Assembly (NCBI GenBank): GCA_019689615.1
Contig: JADGHD010000327.1
Span: 1 to 5,940 of the forward strand
Direction: 5' to 3'
From: Frankia sp.
GTDB taxonomy: Bacteria > Actinomycetota > Actinomycetes > Frankiales > Frankiaceae
DNA: 5,940 bases
The notes below the pieces were generated by a model. That model worked only from the letters and a program-made list of their open reading frames with translations, had not been told where the DNA came from and made no database searches. A program made the translations under genes and the position numbers. Position 1 is the first letter of the stretch, and the number at the start of each line of letters is the position of its first letter. This document shows, one piece after another, positions 5,297 to 5,940 of this stretch.

Positions 5297-5940
5297 CGGG
5301 TCACTCCTTCGATCGCGTCGGTCGCCACCGCGCCGGCCGAGGACTCAGCCGAGGCGTCCGGGAACAACGCGTAGCCGTAGTCGGGGACGCCGGAGCGCAC
5401 CGCGACCCGGCGCAGCACCAGCCGCCCGCGGTCACCGATCCTGGTCGTGCCCGGCCTCACCCCGGTGACCTTCACCAGCGCCCGCACGCCGACGCCGCCG
5501 TCAAGCTCGACGATGGCGAGCGAGTACGGCGTGGGCAGGCCCGGCACCGGCACGTGCACGGTGACCACCGAGTACACCTCGCCGGTGCGCGGCAGCGGGG
5601 TGAGGGTCCAGCCGGCCTCCGAGCCGCAGGTCAGGCAGCGGCGGCGCGGCGGCAGGGCGAGCGTCCCGCAGGCGTCGCAGCGGCCGGCATCCCAGCGCAG
5701 CTTGGAGTCGAACGCGCGCTCGTAGGCGGGCAGCGAGATCGCGATCTCCGGGCCCGGGGTCCTGGTCGTCTTCTCGGGCGCAAGCGGCGCGGGCTCGTCG
5801 CGGCGCACCGCCCCGGGCGCGCCACCGAGGCGCACAGCGGTCGCCGACGCCTGCTCGGCGGCGAGCACCACGCCGCCGGAGCCGAGGTCGTGCAGTGCCG
5901 CGAGCGCGAACAGTGCGGAGCTGGCCCCCAGCGTCGGCAG
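5293..5940 (-). CDS. Condensing-enzyme (HMG-CoA synthase-like) C-terminus fused to zinc ribbon and OB fold (DUF35), partial
   Basis: The frame is open through the right edge, leaving the C-terminal 215 residues visible. A GTG at 5869-5871 could be called as a start but has no ribosome site. The codons before it read LGASSALFALAALHDLGSGG, followed by VVLAAEQASATAVRL. This looks like the last helix and strand of a ketoacyl-synthase III/HMG-CoA synthase-type enzyme (GASSAL around the family's usual G-A-A-S-A-L). A linker of about 35 residues follows, then a rubredoxin-like zinc ribbon CDAC-X10-CLTC (codons 5679 to 5626), and an OB fold beginning TPLPRTGEVYSVVTVHVPVP that carries the ALVKVTG strand and ends near residue 195. 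Stand-alone DUF35 proteins are scaffolds that dock onto thiolases; here the domain is fused to a condensing enzyme and coupled by ATGA to a thiolase gene. The DUF35 part is certain. The condensing-enzyme part rests on about 38 residues. Confidence 0.85.
   Translation of the reverse strand: MPTLGASSALFALAALHDLGSGGVVLAAEQASATAVRLGGAPGAVRRDEPAPLAPEKTTRTPGPEIAISLPAYERAFDSKLRWDAGRCDACGTLALPPRRRCLTCGSEAGWTLTPLPRTGEVYSVVTVHVPVPGLPTPYSLAIVELDGGVGVRALVKVTGVRPGTTRIGDRGRLVLRRVAVRSGVPDYGYALFPDASAESSAGAVATDAIEGVTR
5304..5309 (-). promoter_or_regulatory. Strong ribosome binding site of the thiolase gene, inside the upstream gene
   Basis: AAGGAG on the minus strand lies seven bases before the ATG at 5296 and within the last codons of the upstream gene. 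It decides the thiolase start and supports coupled translation. Confidence 0.75.

Noticed and set aside
4550..5374. A 274-residue open frame on the plus strand
   Set aside because: It is the antisense shadow of the thiolase gene, which has intact catalytic motifs and a ribosome site.
1..5940. CRISPR arrays, tRNA or rRNA genes, defence systems, phage genes
   Set aside because: I saw no regularly spaced repeats, tRNA-like cloverleaf or characteristic protein families for any of these.

Overview
The window is very GC-rich DNA with GC-ending codons, NAD-linked short-chain dehydrogenase (SDR), SCP2-type thiolase and OB-fold/zinc-ribbon genes, and decayed IS3, IS30 and IS5 elements. This points to an actinomycete, perhaps Frankia-like or mycobacterium-like. 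The genus is an inference from gene style only.

Layout: bases 1-1112 (+) hold a heavily frameshifted mobile-element relic. An IS3-family OrfA/OrfB remnant runs from the left edge to about base 657. It then passes directly into the catalytic half of an IS30-family transposase, which ends near 1112. Bases 1215-2507 (-) encode an intact amidohydrolase-2 family metal-dependent hydrolase. Its upstream region carries a good promoter (-35/-10 with 17-bp spacing) and an 18-bp inverted repeat lying where transcription should start. Bases 2701-3013 (+) hold a second relic, an internally deleted IS5-family transposase. Bases 3083-3853 (-) encode an HSD10-like SDR. Bases 4136-5296 (-) encode an SCP2-type thiolase ('lipid-transfer protein'). 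It overlaps by 4 bp (ATGA) the end of a gene that enters from the right edge. That gene encodes a condensing-enzyme C-terminus fused to a zinc ribbon and OB fold (DUF35).

Working model: all four intact genes read leftward. The fused condensing-enzyme/DUF35 protein and the thiolase are translationally coupled and probably form one acyl-CoA handling complex. The SDR resembles a 3-hydroxyacyl-CoA dehydrogenase and could supply the 3-ketoacyl-CoA used by the thiolase. The amidohydrolase has its own promoter and possible operator and may act on a related carboxylated or cyclic substrate. The substrate is not readable from the sequence. The most notable points are the fused condensing-enzyme/DUF35 next to a thiolase, the SDR lacking two usual asparagines, the IS3/IS30 join at the first catalytic Asp, and the promoter-operator arrangement ahead of the amidohydrolase.
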